Assembly: GCF_010646885.2 (NCBI RefSeq)
Contig: NZ_CP050700.1
Coordinates: forward strand, 470,001-534,000
Origin: Desulfopila sp. IMCC35008
GTDB taxonomy: Bacteria > Desulfobacterota > Desulfobulbia > Desulfobulbales > Desulfocapsaceae
Direction: 5' to 3'
DNA length: 64,000 nt
A program made the position numbers and the translations under genes. The notes beneath the pieces are model-generated. The model saw nothing but the letters and a program-made list of their open reading frames with translations, did no database searches and was not told the origin of the DNA. The first letter of the stretch is position 1; every line of letters begins with the position of its first letter. Of this stretch, positions 55,382-64,000 are shown in pieces.

Positions 55382-56017
55382 ATGACTGAACAGCTGAAAG
55401 AAGATCTTGAGAAGGTCCTTGAAGAACTTGAAAAGAAATGTGAGCAACATCCGGATTCGGTGATGGCACATCACCACCTTGGACTTGTCTACATGAAAGC
55501 AGGCCGTATCGAGGATGCTATCGCTTCTCTTAAGCAAGCTATCAAGATAGATCCGTTGAATGGCGATTCCATGATCAACCTGGGTGCTGTCTATTTTGGT
55601 CAGGGCAAGCTCGATGAGGCACTCGAACTGAACCAGCAGGCAGTTGAAGTACAGCCGGAGTCAGCACAGGGACACGCCAATCTCGGACTTATATGGCAAC
55701 AGCGCAATGAACTGGAAAAGGCAATTGCGGCTTATGAAAAGGCGTTGCAGTATGATCCGAAACTGGTATCTGCCTGGTTAAACCTCACATCGGTACTTAC
55801 CATGCGAGGTGATGATGAAAGGGCTATTAAAGCTGCCAGGAAAGGGCTGGAAATCGAACCGGATTCTCCACTGGGCCACAATAACCTTGCTGTAGCCCTC
55901 TACTTTAGCGAACAATTCCAGGAAGCATTAACCCACATGAAGAGGGCCAAGGAACTAGGCTATTCTGTTGATCCAACCTTTGCTGCAAGACTGCAGGAAC
56001 AGGCCGACCAGGCATAA
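55382..56017 (+). CDS. TPR-repeat protein
   Basis: This 211-aa soluble protein is almost entirely tetratricopeptide repeats (about 25-190): AHHHLGLVYMKAGRIEDAI, MINLGAVYFGQGKLDEALEL, AHANLGLIWQQRNELEKAI-like units and GHNNLAVALYFSEQFQEAL. TPR proteins act as protein-binding scaffolds. There is no signal peptide. It ends four bases before the next gene's ATG, so it is cotranscribed with the HEAT-repeat gene and probably everything to nusB. Confidence 0.9.
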   Translation: MTEQLKEDLEKVLEELEKKCEQHPDSVMAHHHLGLVYMKAGRIEDAIASLKQAIKIDPLNGDSMINLGAVYFGQGKLDEALELNQQAVEVQPESAQGHANLGLIWQQRNELEKAIAAYEKALQYDPKLVSAWLNLTSVLTMRGDDERAIKAARKGLEIEPDSPLGHNNLAVALYFSEQFQEALTHMKRAKELGYSVDPTFAARLQEQADQA

Positions 56018-56021
56018 ACGG

Positions 56022-57158
56022 ATGAGTGAAAAAATCAAGAATCCCCCCTGGTGTCCTTTCTGTGGTCACAAGGTTGGGAAACCTGTTGAGGCTCCTCATC
56101 GAAAACTTGGAGAGTTTCCGGTTGGCCAGTGTAGTTGCGGAGCTGTTTTTGCCTGCGATGTTACCGGTCATAATGTCGGAGCTGCCATGGTGGAGGCTCT
56201 TGTATATGCCTGTAACGAAAACTGGGATTTCGCCTGGGAACTTTTGCCGGAAGACGATTACCTGACGGGACGTATCGAAAATTACGATGAAGAGAGCCAT
56301 CAGGTTTTTGATAAAGGCAATGTGGATGGCCGACCGGTGCGGGGGGTACTTTATTTTGTCCGCCTGCATACCGAAATAGCCGAACTGGCCAGACGAATCA
56401 AGGACCGTAAAGAACGGGAAGGTGAAGTAGCCGGCGATGTTAACCGTTTGATCGAGCAAAACAAACCGGTTGTCGAGCCTGCACCTGATCCTGGCAGGCC
56501 GAAAAAAAAGGCCAACAAACGACTTGTCAAGAAGCTTGTTGATGAGGAAGATGTTGATGAACTGGTGGGCCTCTGCCTTGATGATAGGAAGACGCTGAGG
56601 CTCATGCAGCGGCTTCTCTACGCTCCAAGTGATGAGCAAAGGTGGAAGGTCGCATGGTTGATCGGTAAGACCACATCGCGTGTGTCCACACGCGATCCGG
56701 GCCAGGTGTCCGAGTTGTTACACAGGATGTTTGAGGCCTGTAATGATTCGGCGGCAACCCACTGGGGAATGGTGGAAACTCTCGGCGCAGTTATATCCGA
56801 AAGGCCTGATGTCTTCGGTGCCTTCACCCGTTATTTGTTAAATTTCATTAATCAAGATTCCACGCGCAGTCAGGTTCTTTGGGCACTGGCTGAGATTGCC
56901 AAGACACGGCCTGATTTGATACGGGATACTCCGTTTTTCTCACTTTTTCATTTTCTGCAGCATCCGGATGCTGAGGTTCGAGGGATGTTGGTCCGATTGC
57001 TTGGGCGCATTAACGCCACTGAAGCGACGATGCAAATGTTGCCGTTAACAGGTGATGAGGCGGAGTTGGTAATCTGGGATGATGGCAGGATGGTATCGAC
57101 AACTGTTGCCGCTGAGGCGAAAAATGCACTTGAGGCAATTCAGGGAGGTAAAGAGTAA
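56022..57158 (+). CDS. Zinc-ribbon plus HEAT-repeat protein (DVU0298-like)
   Basis: This protein of about 378 aa starts MSEKIKNPPWCPFCGHKVGK at ATG 56022; an in-frame ATG at 55968 lies inside the TPR gene. CPFC and CSC (about 11-14 and 36-38) make a zinc ribbon, and CDVTGHNVGAAMVEALVYAC follows. A basic, Lys-rich linker sits at about 165-180. The C-terminal half is HEAT/PBS-lyase-like helical repeats (WKVAWLIGKTTSRVS, THWGMVETLGAVISERPDVF, AEVRGMLVRLLGRINATE). From memory it resembles the conserved sulfate-reducer family typified by Desulfovibrio DVU0298. Function is unknown. Confidence 0.75.
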   Translation: MSEKIKNPPWCPFCGHKVGKPVEAPHRKLGEFPVGQCSCGAVFACDVTGHNVGAAMVEALVYACNENWDFAWELLPEDDYLTGRIENYDEESHQVFDKGNVDGRPVRGVLYFVRLHTEIAELARRIKDRKEREGEVAGDVNRLIEQNKPVVEPAPDPGRPKKKANKRLVKKLVDEEDVDELVGLCLDDRKTLRLMQRLLYAPSDEQRWKVAWLIGKTTSRVSTRDPGQVSELLHRMFEACNDSAATHWGMVETLGAVISERPDVFGAFTRYLLNFINQDSTRSQVLWALAEIAKTRPDLIRDTPFFSLFHFLQHPDAEVRGMLVRLLGRINATEATMQMLPLTGDEAELVIWDDGRMVSTTVAAEAKNALEAIQGGKE

Positions 57159-57160
57159 AG

Positions 57161-57754
57161 ATGAATAAGTTGCAAGACATTCAATCTATTGGCCCGATGG
57201 CCGGTGGCGACGCAGGAGAGCAAGGCCCGATCAAGACTGAGTATGAGAAGGGTAAGAAGTTGCTTGAACAGGGGAAGCATGGTGAAGCGGCAGTAGCCCT
57301 CCACAACGCCCTCCTCGGTTATGAAGAGAAAAATGATGAAGTCGGGATGGCTAACGCGTCCAATCAGCTGGGGCATCTCTGTGTGGCCAGGGAAGATTTT
57401 GATAAAGCAGAAGAGCATTATGGCCGGACCAGGGAGTTGTGTGAAAAGCTGGACGACCCGTTGAGCCTTTTTGCTCTGTCCAAGGTCCTTGTTGATGTGT
57501 ATATTGGCCAGAAGAAATATGACAAGGCGATCAATACCTGTCTTGATAATCTCGATGTATACCGCGGCAACAACGATCCGCGTGGTGCTATCGAAGTAAT
57601 GGAAAAAATGGCGGATATCTACCTCCTTGCCGGTCAAAAGGATAAGGCAGCCGATACCTGCATGACCATTGCTTCTATCCATCGCAATTTTAAACACGCG
57701 GGCATTGCGGATTCGTTTGAGAAGAAAGCTGCTGAGTTGAAAGAAGCTTGTTGA
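57161..57754 (+). CDS. TPR-repeat protein
   Basis: This 197-aa TPR protein (about 25-185) has units such as EYEKGKKLLEQGKHGEAAVA, ASNQLGHLCVAREDFDKAEE and MEKMADIYLLAGQKDKAADT. It has no signal peptide. It starts two bases after the HEAT gene stop and ends 21 bases before ribE, so it is firmly in the same transcription unit. The pair of TPR genes around the HEAT gene suggests one complex, but partners are unknown. Confidence 0.9.
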   Translation: MNKLQDIQSIGPMAGGDAGEQGPIKTEYEKGKKLLEQGKHGEAAVALHNALLGYEEKNDEVGMANASNQLGHLCVAREDFDKAEEHYGRTRELCEKLDDPLSLFALSKVLVDVYIGQKKYDKAINTCLDNLDVYRGNNDPRGAIEVMEKMADIYLLAGQKDKAADTCMTIASIHRNFKHAGIADSFEKKAAELKEAC

Positions 57755-57775
57755 TTGACTGGAGAATAAGCGGCA

Positions 57776-58441
57776 ATGTTTACGGGGATTATTGAAGGAA
57801 AAGGGAGACTGCTCGCCAAACGTACAGCGGGAGGAGGGCTCGCCTTTGATCTCGAGGCCGGATTTGACCTTGCCGATCCGAGTGAGGGGGAATCTATTGC
57901 CTGCAGTGGCGTCTGTCTTACCGCCTATAATATTTCCGGTCGCAGGTTTAGTGCCGATGTCTCTCCTGAAACACTGTCGAGGACCAAACTCGGAAAGCTT
58001 GCGGTAGGAGACAGTGTGAACATGGAGCGTGCTTTGCGTCTTTCCGACAGGCTGGGCGGGCATATGGTTTCAGGCCATGTCGATTGTCTGGCAGAAGTGA
58101 GACAGCGAAAGGAACTGGGGGACTATACTCTCTTTTCCTTTATGGTGCCTGAGCAGGTAAGTCGGTATATCATTGAGAAAGGCTCGATCACTATCGATGG
58201 GATCAGTCTTACTGTCAACAGCTGCTCCCCGGGCAGATTTGAGGTTTCCATTATCCCGCACACCCTGAAGGTGACCACACTCGGTGACTTGAAAGGCGGG
58301 CATCCTGTCAATATCGAAGTTGATGTTGTCGGTAAATATATAGAGAATCTTTTGCTTGCGGGTAAAGGGCCTGCCGTATCCGGCGGGACCTCCAGGCAGG
58401 AGATTACCCCGGGTTTTCTTGCTGAAAACGGTTTTTTGTAA
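57776..58441 (+). CDS. ribE: Riboflavin synthase, alpha subunit
   Basis: This 221-aa trimeric enzyme dismutates two 6,7-dimethyl-8-ribityllumazine molecules to riboflavin. It has two internally repeated lumazine-binding domains: MFTGIIEGKGRLLAKR with SIACSGVCLTAYN (about 1-95), and GHMVSGHVDCLAEVRQRKE with GSITIDGISLTVNS (about 98-190). The first domain carries the catalytic Cys-Leu-Thr turn. It is followed about 50 bases later by ribBA. Confidence 0.97.
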   Translation: MFTGIIEGKGRLLAKRTAGGGLAFDLEAGFDLADPSEGESIACSGVCLTAYNISGRRFSADVSPETLSRTKLGKLAVGDSVNMERALRLSDRLGGHMVSGHVDCLAEVRQRKELGDYTLFSFMVPEQVSRYIIEKGSITIDGISLTVNSCSPGRFEVSIIPHTLKVTTLGDLKGGHPVNIEVDVVGKYIENLLLAGKGPAVSGGTSRQEITPGFLAENGFL

Positions 58442-58490
58442 ACTGCTTTTTGCCTATCCGGGAATGAATAAATACTACAAGTGGTACGAT

Positions 58491-59699
58491 ATGACTATTA
58501 GTCCGATTGAAGAAGTTGTTGAAGATATCAAGGCCGGAAAGATGGTTATCCTGGTCGATGACGAGGATCGGGAAAATGAGGGTGATCTCTGTATGGCGGC
58601 CGAGTGTTGTACGGCCGAGCATATCAACTTTATGGCTACCCACGGCAGGGGTTTGATTTGTCTCACTCTCACACCGGACCTTGTCGACCAGCTTGAGCTG
58701 CCGATGATGGTCTCCAACAACAAGTCGCCTTATGGAACCGGCTTCACCATAAGTATTGAAGCGCGAACGGGTGTTTCCACAGGTATTTCGGCAGCAGACA
58801 GGGCCCGGACCATTGAAGCGGCTGTTGCCCCGGATGCCAAGCCGCGGGATATTATCAGCCCGGGTCATATCTTTCCGCTCAGGGCGCGTGAAGGCGGAGT
58901 GTTGGTCCGCACCGGGCAGACAGAGGGTTCGGTTGATCTGGCGCGACTTGCAGGTATGAGGACTGCCGGGGTTATTTGTGAGATCATGAAAGATGACGGT
59001 ACCATGGCCCGGATGCCGGATCTTAAGAAGTTTGCCCAGGAGCACGGCCTCAAGATAGCCACCATTGCTGACCTTGTTGCTTACAGGCTACGTGAAGATG
59101 TACTCGTCCGCAGGCAGGTGGAAGCAAGAATTCCGACTGAACATGCCGGGGAGTTTAAGGCCATCGTCTATAAAAACGATATGGACGGTTTCGAACATAT
59201 GGCCCTCGTCAAGGGTGATATCAGTAAACAGGATCAGGTCCTGGTACGTGTTCACTCTGAATGTCTCACGGGTGATGTATTTGGCTCGGCTCGCTGTGAT
59301 TGTGGTTTGCAACTGAGTGCTGCAATGAAAATGGTCGAGCAGGAAGGTGCCGGTGTCATTTTATATATGCGTCAGGAAGGACGCGGGATTGGTCTGGTCA
59401 ATAAGCTCAAGGCGTATAATCTTCAGGATGAAGGGCTTGACACCGTTGAGGCCAATCTGAAACTCGGTTTTGGCGCAGATCTTCGCGATTATGGTATCGG
59501 TGCTCAGATACTACGTGACCTGGGGGTTAAGAAAATGGCGCTATTGACCAACAACCCGAAAAAGATAGTTGGTCTTGAAGGCTATGGCATCGAAGTAGTG
59601 GCCCGTTATCCTATCGAGATCCCTGCAGGTGATGAGAACAAGGGGTACCTCATGTGCAAACGTGACAGGATGGGACACCTGATAGAAGTCGACGATTAA
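58491..59699 (+). CDS. ribBA: Bifunctional 3,4-DHBP synthase / GTP cyclohydrolase II
   Basis: This 402-aa enzyme supplies both riboflavin precursors. The N-terminal RibB domain (about 1-200) has ILVDDEDRENEGDLCMAAE and THGRGLICLTLT for ribulose-5-phosphate binding. The C-terminal RibA domain (about 205-400) has the Zn-binding Cys set in HSECLTGDVFGSARCDCGLQ and the GTP-site MRQEGRGIGL. ATG 58491 gives the usual MTISPIEEVVEDIKAGK start; ATG 58464 adds nine residues and cannot be excluded, since neither has a strong Shine-Dalgarno. Confidence 0.97.
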   Translation: MTISPIEEVVEDIKAGKMVILVDDEDRENEGDLCMAAECCTAEHINFMATHGRGLICLTLTPDLVDQLELPMMVSNNKSPYGTGFTISIEARTGVSTGISAADRARTIEAAVAPDAKPRDIISPGHIFPLRAREGGVLVRTGQTEGSVDLARLAGMRTAGVICEIMKDDGTMARMPDLKKFAQEHGLKIATIADLVAYRLREDVLVRRQVEARIPTEHAGEFKAIVYKNDMDGFEHMALVKGDISKQDQVLVRVHSECLTGDVFGSARCDCGLQLSAAMKMVEQEGAGVILYMRQEGRGIGLVNKLKAYNLQDEGLDTVEANLKLGFGADLRDYGIGAQILRDLGVKKMALLTNNPKKIVGLEGYGIEVVARYPIEIPAGDENKGYLMCKRDRMGHLIEVDD

Positions 59700-59786
59700 A
59701 GGTATATCAAAAAAATTATAATATATTCTGCATAACCGGTGCGCCAGCTTGTGGTGCGGTTGTGGAACTATTGAGGTGCAAAGACA

Positions 59787-60254
59787 ATGGCAAATTATAT
59801 TGAAGGGAACCTGAATGCCGATGGCAAGAAATTCGGTATCATCGTGGCGCGTTTTAACTCGTTTGTCTCCGACAAACTGCTTGAAGGAGCGATCGATGCG
59901 CTGGTGCGATCCGGTGCTGCTGATTCTGATATAGATGTCGTAAGGGTTCCGGGCGCATTTGAATTGCCTCTGGTTACCAAGAAGCTTGCCGGTACCCAGA
60001 AATACGATGCTGTCATTACTCTTGGAGCGGTTATCCGTGGTGCCACCCCGCACTTCGACGTGGTTGTCAATGAGGCATCTAAAGGCACGGCGCAGGTGAG
60101 TCTTGAGTCAGGTGTGCCTGTACTGTTCGGTGTCCTGACCACTGAAACCATCGAGCAGGCTATTGAACGCAGCGGCACAAAGGCCGGAAACAAAGGAGCC
60201 GAAGTCGCTGTGGCCGCTATTGAAATGGCGAACCTGATGGCGAACCTGGACTAG
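59787..60254 (+). CDS. ribH: 6,7-dimethyl-8-ribityllumazine synthase
   Basis: This 155-aa enzyme condenses the RibA- and RibB-derived products to lumazine, typically as a 60-mer capsid or pentamer. Family motifs are [18 protein letters not shown] (about 19-36), [32 protein letters not shown] with the catalytic His, and [15 protein letters not shown]. It starts behind GAGGTGCAAAG and ends three bases before nusB. Confidence 0.97.
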   Translation: MANYIEGNLNADGKKFGIIVARFNSFVSDKLLEGAIDALVRSGAADSDIDVVRVPGAFELPLVTKKLAGTQKYDAVITLGAVIRGATPHFDVVVNEASKGTAQVSLESGVPVLFGVLTTETIEQAIERSGTKAGNKGAEVAVAAIEMANLMANLD

Positions 60255-60257
60255 AAT

Positions 60258-60686
60258 ATGGGAATTCGTCGTAAAGCGCGTGAGGCGGCACTGCAGTTTC
60301 TCTTCCAGGAAGATTTCAAGTTGGAAGAAAATGGCCATAGCCGTGAGAATCTTCAAGAGCGATTCGCAGGGTTTTGTACCATGTATCAGGTGAATCGCCA
60401 GGCGAGGCCGTATGCCCTGACCTTGCTCACAGGTGTGGTTGAATCAAGGCAGCAGGTGGATGACCTGATCGGCCAGGCAGCCAGTAACTGGCGACTGTCC
60501 CGTCTTGCTGCCACTGACAGGAACATCCTTCGCCTTGCCGGTTGGGAAATGATGCAGGATAACGATGTTCCCGATCAGGTGGCTATAAACGAAGCTGTTG
60601 AAATAGCTAAACGATTTGGTAGTAAGGAATCCCCCTCTTTCATTAACGGTGTTCTCGACGCCGTAAAGACGGTGCTGCGCTCCTGA
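60258..60686 (+). CDS. nusB: Transcription antitermination factor NusB
   Basis: This 142-aa all-helical factor works with S10 on rRNA boxA for antitermination. It begins MGIRRKAREAALQFLFQEDF, has DRNILRLAGWEMM and the closing helix VAINEAVEIAKRFGSKESPS, then FINGVLDAV. The ribH-nusB linkage is widespread in proteobacteria. Confidence 0.96.
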   Translation: MGIRRKAREAALQFLFQEDFKLEENGHSRENLQERFAGFCTMYQVNRQARPYALTLLTGVVESRQQVDDLIGQAASNWRLSRLAATDRNILRLAGWEMMQDNDVPDQVAINEAVEIAKRFGSKESPSFINGVLDAVKTVLRS

Positions 60687-60800
60687 TTGGCGGGTAGAAA
60701 AGATAGCGGGCCTTGCAATTCGATCCATTTCCGGGTACACATTGCACGGTTAGCCCCTTCTTTTATTAATCCGATTCCATCAGGAGCATTCGGCACCCAT

Positions 60801-62960
60801 ATGAGCCAGAAAAATGAACAGACACGTCCCGGGTTCAAGCAGGAATTCGTGGCTGTGGTCGGCATATTTTTTTCCCTTTTTCTTTTCCTCAGTTTAGTTT
60901 CTACCAGCCTTCAAACAGAAGGGAACTGGTGTGGTGACATCGGTCAGTTAGTCTCGCAGGTACTCTTCGGCTTTGTCGGTTGGGGAAGTTACCTGCTGGC
61001 AACATTGCTGATGATCATGTCGTTTCTTTTTTTCAGTCCGCGCATGTCCTTTGAAAGGCTGCCTCAGGTCACGCTTGGCCTCACCGGAGCGGTGATTTCC
61101 TTTTGTGCCCTGCTTTCAGCCTGGTCTCTCAAACAGCCGGAATGGCTGGAGTGGGGTGGATTCCTGGGGCGATGGACCTTTACCGTTTTGAAGTCTGTTG
61201 TCGGTGATGGCGGAACCCTTCTCCTCTTGTCCCTGCTGTTCCTTGTTTCATTAATGTTGTCGGTTCAGTTTTCCCCCTATCAGCTCGCTTCCCTTGTCTG
61301 GAGGATCATAAGTGGGTTTTTCGGGCTCATCTTCGGAGGTTTCAGGAGATCTCGGGAAAACCGTGTAAAGCGTAAGGAAGAGAAGAGTGCAAGGATGGCT
61401 GTTAGTAAGAATACTACCCTGCAGGCAAAACGGGAGCCCAAGCCGGTTGTCGAGGCCCATGTGCTTCCTGGCGCAGGCGTACCGGTGGTCAAGGAACTTC
61501 CTAAGAAAGCGGTTGGCAGTAATGATGATGAGGAGTTTGCAGCCAAGCCGCTGGCAAGGGGTGATTGGAAGCTGCCCCCCCTCTCTTTGCTGAAAAAGAA
61601 TGATCAGGAGCATGAGGCAATAGACAAGGAAGTCTACTACAAGATTTCCAAGCAGCTCGAGCAGAAGCTGAAAAATTTCGGCGTATCAGGCAAGGTAGTC
61701 GGTATATCTCCGGGGCCCGTGGTTACAACTTATGAATTTTCACCGGCACCAGGTGTGAAGATTAATAAAATAGTTGGTTTGGCCGATGATCTGGCGCTTG
61801 GGTTGAAGGCAAAATCCGTACGAGTGGTTGGGTCGATTCCTGGTAAAGCAGCGCTTGGAATTGAAATACCAAACGACAACAGACAAATCGTCTATATAAG
61901 GGATCTGTTGTCCACGGAAGAGTATCGGAATACAAAGTCAAAATTGACTGTTGGTCTTGGGCTTGATGTTGTGGGCAACCTGGCCATGGGGAATCTCGCC
62001 AAGATGCCGCATCTTCTTATTGCCGGTGCCACCGGTGCAGGAAAAAGTGTCGGTATCAACACGATTATTGCCTCAATCCTGTATAATGCCACGCCGGATG
62101 AAGTCCGTTTTTTGATGATTGACCCGAAACGCATTGAGCTTTCTGGTTATGAGGGCATTCCCCACCTGTTACACCCGGTGGTCGTCGACCCCAAGCTTGC
62201 TTCGCGGGCCCTGAACTGGGCAGTGCGCGAGATGGAGCGACGGTATCGTGCACTGGAAGAAGCCAAGGTCAAGAGTTTTGATTCCTATAACGAAACGGCA
62301 GAGGAGAAGATGCCGTATATCGTTGTCATCGTCGATGAGCTTGCAGACCTGATGATGGTGGCTTCAAAAGACGTCGAGGCTGCCATCGCCAGACTCGCCC
62401 AAATGGCAAGAGCTGCAGGTATTCATCTGATTCTTGCCACCCAGCGCCCCTCTGTGGATGTCCTCACCGGACTTATCAAGGCCAATTTCCCGACCCGTAT
62501 TTCCTTTAAGGTTTCTTCCAAAATCGATTCGAGGACAATTCTGGATAACAGCGGGGCAGAACACCTTCTCGGTGCCGGGGATATGCTTTATCTGGCTCCG
62601 GGCAGTTCGAATCTGGAACGAATTCACGGGGCCTTTATCTCTGAAAAAGAAACTGCCTCTATAGTTGATTTCTTAAAGAAACAAGGTGCGTCGAGTTATG
62701 ACGATTCCATTATTGAGGAGATAGAGAAAGAGGCCAATGGCGGTGATAACGGTGAAGAATCAGACTACGATGAAAGGTATGACGAGGCAGTTCAGGTTGT
62801 GACAGAATCGGGCCAGGCATCCATCTCCATGCTGCAACGTCGACTCAGGGTAGGTTATAATCGGGCTGCACGGATGATCGAGGTGATGGAGAAGGACGGC
62901 ATTGTCGGACCTGCTGATGGGGCGAAACCACGGGAAGTTCTTGCCCGGGGAGATTACTAG
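60801..62960 (+). CDS. ftsK: DNA translocase FtsK
   Basis: This 719-aa division-associated dsDNA pump has an N-terminal domain with four membrane helices (about 15-165) and a short linker (about 190-270). The alpha/beta motor (about 280-640) has P-loop GATGAGKS at 409-416 and Walker B YIVVIVDELADLMM. A C-terminal winged-helix gamma domain (about 655-715, ASISMLQRRLRVGYNRAARM) binds KOPS-like sequences and contacts XerD. ATG 60801 has AGGAG 14 bases upstream; the frame is open further up to the nusB stop, but that extension does not look like FtsK. It lies about 115 bases after nusB and is probably read through from it. Confidence 0.95.
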   Translation: MSQKNEQTRPGFKQEFVAVVGIFFSLFLFLSLVSTSLQTEGNWCGDIGQLVSQVLFGFVGWGSYLLATLLMIMSFLFFSPRMSFERLPQVTLGLTGAVISFCALLSAWSLKQPEWLEWGGFLGRWTFTVLKSVVGDGGTLLLLSLLFLVSLMLSVQFSPYQLASLVWRIISGFFGLIFGGFRRSRENRVKRKEEKSARMAVSKNTTLQAKREPKPVVEAHVLPGAGVPVVKELPKKAVGSNDDEEFAAKPLARGDWKLPPLSLLKKNDQEHEAIDKEVYYKISKQLEQKLKNFGVSGKVVGISPGPVVTTYEFSPAPGVKINKIVGLADDLALGLKAKSVRVVGSIPGKAALGIEIPNDNRQIVYIRDLLSTEEYRNTKSKLTVGLGLDVVGNLAMGNLAKMPHLLIAGATGAGKSVGINTIIASILYNATPDEVRFLMIDPKRIELSGYEGIPHLLHPVVVDPKLASRALNWAVREMERRYRALEEAKVKSFDSYNETAEEKMPYIVVIVDELADLMMVASKDVEAAIARLAQMARAAGIHLILATQRPSVDVLTGLIKANFPTRISFKVSSKIDSRTILDNSGAEHLLGAGDMLYLAPGSSNLERIHGAFISEKETASIVDFLKKQGASSYDDSIIEEIEKEANGGDNGEESDYDERYDEAVQVVTESGQASISMLQRRLRVGYNRAARMIEVMEKDGIVGPADGAKPREVLARGDY

Positions 62961-63461
62961 CCGAAGTCCGAATGAATAGTTTGTCGATTTGGCTCTGATC
63001 CACGAATTGCTTGACATTTAGTTTTGTAATGTCCGTACCTGATCATTCACAGTATTAACCAAAGGTTAGCCCATGGGCTGCCATCTTCTGCGGTGTTTTG
63101 GCAGTATATATAGCCTGGATGGTGTGCTGCCCAAAATATACCTTCCGGTACCGCCTGAACTGATGTGGAAGTCGGACTTGTTGTGCAAAAGTGAGAAATT
63201 TGAATTCTCTTGACAATTACCAGGCAACAAATTATAAGAAAAGTCTTGGAATAAATGAGTAGTCATTCATTGAATTCCTCTTGTGTTACTTAATGTTACA
63301 ACTATAGGTATTAATTGGCTTTCCGGTACCCTTTAATAAATGATTCAGAAGGTTGTCGGATTGTCGGGTTTTGAAGATTTTTGCTGTATATAGTGTATAG
63401 GCTAGCTGGTCGTACTTTTGATGCGGCCACAACAGTTAAAACAAACTGAGGAGGTAGTTTA
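62961..63461. other. aprBA upstream region
   Basis: About 500 bases between ftsK and aprB. A segment at about 63052-63076 nearly repeats the one at about 19290. A weak promoter-like pair TTGAAG (63371-63376), 17-nt spacer, TGTATA (63394-63399) lies about 60 bases before ATG 63462. No gene is seen; regulatory sites for the APS reductase operon are expected here. Confidence 0.4.
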
Positions 63462-63878
63462 ATGCCAAGTTATGTAGATCCTGAAAAATGTGACGGTTGC
63501 AAAGGCGGTGACAAGACTGCATGTATGTACATCTGTCCGAACGACCTGATGGTTCTGAACACGGCAGAGATGAAGGCTTATAACCAAGAGCCGGATGCAT
63601 GCTGGGAGTGTTACTCCTGTGTTAAGATCTGTCCGCAGGGCGCAATCTTCGTACGTGGTTATGATGACTTTGTGCCGATGGGCGGCCAGGTTCATCCGAT
63701 GCGTAGTGCCGATTCCATCATGTGGACTGTTAAGTTCCGTAATGGTGCCATGAAGCGTTTTAAGTTTCCTGTACGTACAACAGCTGAGGGTGCTGCAAAC
63801 GCTTATGCTGGTGAGACAGGTGCTAATCTGGACGACGAATGTCTGCTTCTTGAGGCTGACCTTCCCACACCGAAGTAA
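63462..63878 (+). CDS. aprB: Adenylylsulfate (APS) reductase, beta subunit
   Basis: This 138-aa cytoplasmic iron-sulfur subunit passes electrons to the FAD of AprA for reduction of APS to sulfite and AMP. Eight Cys for two [4Fe-4S] clusters are at 10, 13, 21, 25 and 47, 50, 53, 57 (KCDGCKGGDKTACMYIC and CWECYSCVKIC). The eight-residue spacing between C13 and C21 is the AprB-specific insertion. The C-terminal tail (about 90-138) wraps around AprA. The start has GAGGAGG. aprA follows after 68 bases. Confidence 0.98.
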   Translation: MPSYVDPEKCDGCKGGDKTACMYICPNDLMVLNTAEMKAYNQEPDACWECYSCVKICPQGAIFVRGYDDFVPMGGQVHPMRSADSIMWTVKFRNGAMKRFKFPVRTTAEGAANAYAGETGANLDDECLLLEADLPTPK

Positions 63879-63946
63879 TCGGACGACCAGATACGTAAAC
63901 CAGTAACCAAAATCTTTAGTATTCTAGCATATAAGGAGATTTAAAT

Positions 63947-64000
63947 ATGGCATTACCAAATAAACCCAAAGGTGAATTAGTTGCCGTAGTTGATCCTGAG
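63947..64000 (+). CDS. aprA: APS reductase alpha subunit, first 18 codons (truncated by the window)
   Basis: ATG 63947 behind AAGGAGA reads MALPNKPKGELVAVVDPE and runs off the window. This is the characteristic AprA N-terminus. AprA is the FAD-binding catalytic subunit of about 650 residues. Identification rests on these codons plus position after aprB. Confidence 0.93.
   Translation, partial: MALPNKPKGELVAVVDPE

Noticed and set aside
57754..58490. An FMN riboswitch controlling the rib genes
   Set aside because: ribE follows a TPR gene by 21 bases and none of the conserved RFN-element strings occurs here or before ribF.

Overview
The window looks like chromosomal DNA of a dissimilatory sulfate-reducing bacterium, most likely a Desulfobulbales-type member of the Desulfobacterota. 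The strongest evidence is at the right edge: aprB (8-Cys ferredoxin-like beta subunit of APS reductase) followed by the first codons of aprA. A UGA-containing HesB/IscA-type selenoprotein gene, deltaproteobacterial-style histidine kinases and the general gene content agree. Assignment below phylum level is inference.

Layout. 1-2.9 kb: clpB (3' end outside the window) and a HesB-like selenoprotein gene, both on the minus strand, separated by a terminator and a palindromic promoter. 3.2-5.4 kb: phosphofructokinase, an EndoIII-related DNA glycosylase and a lone flagellar-rod-like gene. 5.8-16.6 kb: a 1105-aa STAND/BTAD regulator, a TrmJ-type methyltransferase, an unknown membrane coiled-coil protein, RNase R, a RelA/SpoT homologue whose synthetase half looks dead, a zinc-ribbon/TSCPD protein and Aat. 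16.8-30.4 kb is more accessory: an AAA-SPOR protein with a fresh 207-bp internal duplication, a hybrid kinase, a gene-poor kilobase, zwf, a chemoreceptor, a gamma-carbonic-anhydrase-like protein, unknown membrane and Cys-rich secreted proteins, and a broken antitoxin gene. 30.6-36.7 kb: tRNA-Ala(GGC) and the rod-shape operon mreB-mreC-mreD-mrdA-rodA. 36.7-49.3 kb: hemH, a ribosome-hibernation/cold-shock fusion, polA, gltA, an unknown Zn protein, hflKC, a rhomboid protease and GTP-type pckG. 49.8-53.4 kb: a Cache-PAS hybrid kinase with a substrate-binding lipoprotein gene just upstream. 54.0-63.0 kb: tRNA-Leu(CAG) with a clear promoter, ribF, then a tight plus-strand run TPR-HEAT-TPR-ribE-ribBA-ribH-nusB-ftsK. 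63.4 kb to the end: aprBA.

How it works together. Core metabolism is represented by APS reduction, citrate synthase, PEP carboxykinase, PFK and G6PDH. Envelope growth and division are represented by the Mre/Rod set, FtsK and a DamX-like SPOR protein. Protein and RNA quality control are represented by ClpB, HflKC, the rhomboid protease, Aat and RNase R. Flavin supply (ribF, ribE, ribBA, ribH) fits the FAD demand of APS reductase, but ribD is not in the cluster. There is no CRISPR array, insertion sequence or prophage that I can recognise.

Most notable observations: a probable selenoprotein with Sec at the first metal-binding Cys position and a textbook bacterial SECIS hairpin just 3' of the UGA; a RelA/SpoT protein with intact hydrolase but missing synthetase metal ligands; an HPF-cold-shock fusion behind a predicted long structured leader; a very recent in-frame duplication in a SPOR protein; and a secreted protein carrying two copies of a WDYKRN Cys module.
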